Shown here: positions 62,651 through 64,000 of the stretch, one piece after another
Layout of the letters: each line of letters starts with the position of its first letter
How positions within the stretch are numbered: position 1 is the first letter of the stretch
Source: Chryseobacterium sp. ISL-80
GTDB lineage: Bacteria; Bacillota; Bacilli; Bacillales; Cytobacillaceae
Direction of reading: 5' to 3'
Assembly (NCBI GenBank): GCA_018613055.1
Contig: JAGGQZ010000009.1
Span: 124,001-188,000 of the forward strand
DNA length: 64,000 nucleotides
Translations under genes and position numbers: made by a program
Notes under the pieces: generated by a model
What the model saw: only the letters and a program-made list of their open reading frames with translations
The model's database searches: none
Told to the model about the DNA's origin: nothing

Positions 62651-63310
62651 ATGGTTAAGAACAAAAAGTACTTAATACTTTCTATCATCTTTTTCTTTAT
62701 TTCGATTGCACTGAATTTTCCATTCCCTCACGAATATCCTATTGGACAGGAAAAATCCATAGCTTTTAGATTTCCAATCACTACCATGGATGGAGTCAGT
62801 TATCTTGGAGTCACTGGCCTCGTATTGTTTATCATCAGTTTGTTTTTCCTCGTAAAATCGCTAGATCAATACCATGTGCGTATGGTTTTAATCGGAATGT
62901 TACTTGTCATTTTCCTGCCGATAGAGATGGTGAATGCCTACCAGAACACATTTGCCACAGGAATTTACGCAATCGAATATGACCGAGAGAGCAGCATCTG
63001 CGTGTTCGAGACGAAAAATGAAAAAACACTTACAGCCTACTGCCAGCTTCCATTTGAAAATCACAGCAATAAACCCGTCCGATTCAATATTGAGTTTTAT
63101 GAAAAGTACTTGTTCGAAGATGACATGCCCATGCTTTCTTTATTGAATGAAGGAGGACCATATGAAGTCATTCTCCATGGAAAACAAAGAGAAACAGTCA
63201 CCATTGAAGCTGAAATCGAGCTATCCCGGATAGGAGTCGATGCCATAAGCGGGGAATCAAGTAGGATTAATTTGAAGATTGTTGATGGAGAGAAGGTTAG
63301 GAAGCTATAA
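62651..63310 (+). CDS. Hypothetical membrane protein, 219 aa
   Basis: This protein has three hydrophobic helices (about residues 6-22, 50-68 and 78-95) and a C-terminal extracytoplasmic beta-rich domain of about 120 residues (AIEYDRESSICVFETKNEKTLTAYCQLPFENHSNKPVRF...), with two Cys that could form a disulfide. AGAAGGAG precedes the ATG. No family recognised. Confidence 0.7.
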   Translation: MVKNKKYLILSIIFFFISIALNFPFPHEYPIGQEKSIAFRFPITTMDGVSYLGVTGLVLFIISLFFLVKSLDQYHVRMVLIGMLLVIFLPIEMVNAYQNTFATGIYAIEYDRESSICVFETKNEKTLTAYCQLPFENHSNKPVRFNIEFYEKYLFEDDMPMLSLLNEGGPYEVILHGKQRETVTIEAEIELSRIGVDAISGESSRINLKIVDGEKVRKL

Positions 63311-63500
63311 GAAGATAAGTGTTTTAAACTATACATTAATAAACTGTAAAAATTCGTTTCGAGATTCGTTAAGCACGCTTCTTTTTGCTTGATAAATTTC
63401 AATATGTGAGTAATCATCTATCTCCTAAACGAATAAGCTTTTAATTATTTCTAATTTTGAATAATCTCGAAGTTAGCTATTTGGCCGAAATAAAAATTAA

Positions 63501-63959
63501 ATGGCTAGAGGAGGAAATCATATCAAAATAACAGTGAAATCAATAGTAGGTGGGTTGGTTTCAGGCATAGCACTCGGACTATTTCTGAAATTGATTCAAT
63601 TCCTTACGAACCTAAAGGTATATACCTTATTGCTAAATGTAGATTACGTGCCAATCCTTAAAAACATACAATTACCGGAAATCATTGAATTCGGTTTGCA
63701 TTTGGTCATTTCGATCATGCTTGCTTTTATTCTGAATTTGTACATAAAAAGGAAGAGACTTAGGAAAGAAGCCATTCATCGATTTGTATTGAGGGTAAGT
63801 TTAATCGTTGGTTTGCTGCTATATCCAACGACACTTCTTTCGGAACGGACACCATCAATTACCGATGCATATGCCTTTGTAATGTGGATGGCTGGGCACT
63901 GGATTTATGGAATCATATTAGCAAGAATTTTATCACATAAGGAAGGAGAGAGGGTTTGA
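63501..63959 (+). CDS. Hypothetical membrane protein, 152 aa
   Basis: This protein has about four hydrophobic helices (residues 14-34, 65-80, 92-110 and 122-142). The frame starts with an ATG at 63501 that has no good ribosome site, while AGAGGAGG lies just inside the frame; the true start may be a non-ATG codon about 8 residues later. The end contains VMWMAGHWIYGIILARIL. It resembles YqhR-like small membrane proteins only in layout. Confidence 0.6.
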   Translation: MARGGNHIKITVKSIVGGLVSGIALGLFLKLIQFLTNLKVYTLLLNVDYVPILKNIQLPEIIEFGLHLVISIMLAFILNLYIKRKRLRKEAIHRFVLRVSLIVGLLLYPTTLLSERTPSITDAYAFVMWMAGHWIYGIILARILSHKEGERV

Positions 63960-64000
63960 AAAAGGAAATTGTTTTATCAGTCGAAATTTTAATTTCCTTT
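63956..64000 (+). CDS. Start of a further gene, cut by the window edge
   Basis: A TTG overlapping the previous stop follows GGAAGGAGAGAGG and opens a frame (MKKEIVLSVEILISF) to the end of the window, resembling a signal or membrane segment. Only 15 codons are visible, so product and reality are uncertain. Confidence 0.45.
   Translation, partial: MKKEIVLSVEILISF

Overview
The window looks like the chromosome of a low-GC, endospore-forming Bacillaceae species. The evidence is purine-rich ribosome binding sites, frequent TTG/GTG starts, a gerA-type germinant receptor operon, a CwlJ spore cortex hydrolase, a YhcN-type spore lipoprotein, a BceRSAB-type peptide detoxification module, PaiA, a bacillopeptidase F-like protease and an Amj-type lipid II flippase. 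No rRNA, tRNA, prophage, insertion sequence or CRISPR locus was seen. Genus and species cannot be fixed from the sequence alone.

Layout. 1-3.1 kb: germinant receptor operon on the minus strand, order B-A-C, with C cut by the left edge. 4-5.3 kb: metallo-beta-lactamase-fold hydrolase divergent from an Lrp-type regulator. 5.4-11.9 kb: small genes, two coiled-coil proteins and an NCS2 permease. 12-18.5 kb: EamA exporter/AraC regulator pair, three APH-fold kinases, an SDR and paiA. 19.4-31.4 kb: YeeE/YedE permease, YhcN-type lipoprotein, EamA exporter, proline iminopeptidase, DUF4145-like protein, ArsR-rhodanese/MFS operon and an S9 peptidase. 31.6-37.2 kb: two nucleotidyltransferases, an ECF sigma factor, a GNAT gene broken by an amber codon, DJ-1/PfpI and SDR genes, and cwlJ. 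38-43.8 kb: lipoproteins, a P-loop kinase, an FAD dehydrogenase, DUF1206 and ChaB. 43.9-48.5 kb: bceRSAB-like genes. 49-57.5 kb: AraC-VOC-AHSA1 operon, a redoxin with an in-frame UGA, Mn catalase, an HTH/J-domain protein, DinB, amj, and formamidase/EamA. 58.2-62.4 kb: a 1425-residue secreted subtilase. The right edge holds membrane proteins of unknown function.

Two observations stand out. (1) The minus-strand redoxin lipoprotein at 50768-51289 is open except for one TGA exactly where the first Cys of a CxxC motif should be (UxxC). A perfect 6-bp hairpin with a GGUC-containing loop follows 14 nt downstream. Together these look like a selenocysteine codon plus bacterial SECIS, which ordinary gene calling would truncate to a 77-residue fragment. 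(2) Four long intergenic tandem arrays (3.3, 8.2, 18.5 and 37.4 kb) differ in sequence but share one geometry: 8-bp arm, 11 nt, complementary 8-bp arm, 24-25 nt spacer. The period is 51-52 bp, which equals five turns of B-DNA. A related 53-bp array (48.5 kb) and a 20-bp array (29.2 kb) are also present. All six lie between co-directional genes, just 3' of one of them. The repetitive peptides readable through them are artefacts. They resemble one repeat system that has diversified by locus.

Smaller points: a 48-residue protein whose promoter carries both a CcpA cre-like site and an Fnr-like box, and a perfect 24-bp palindrome in front of the ArsR-rhodanese gene.
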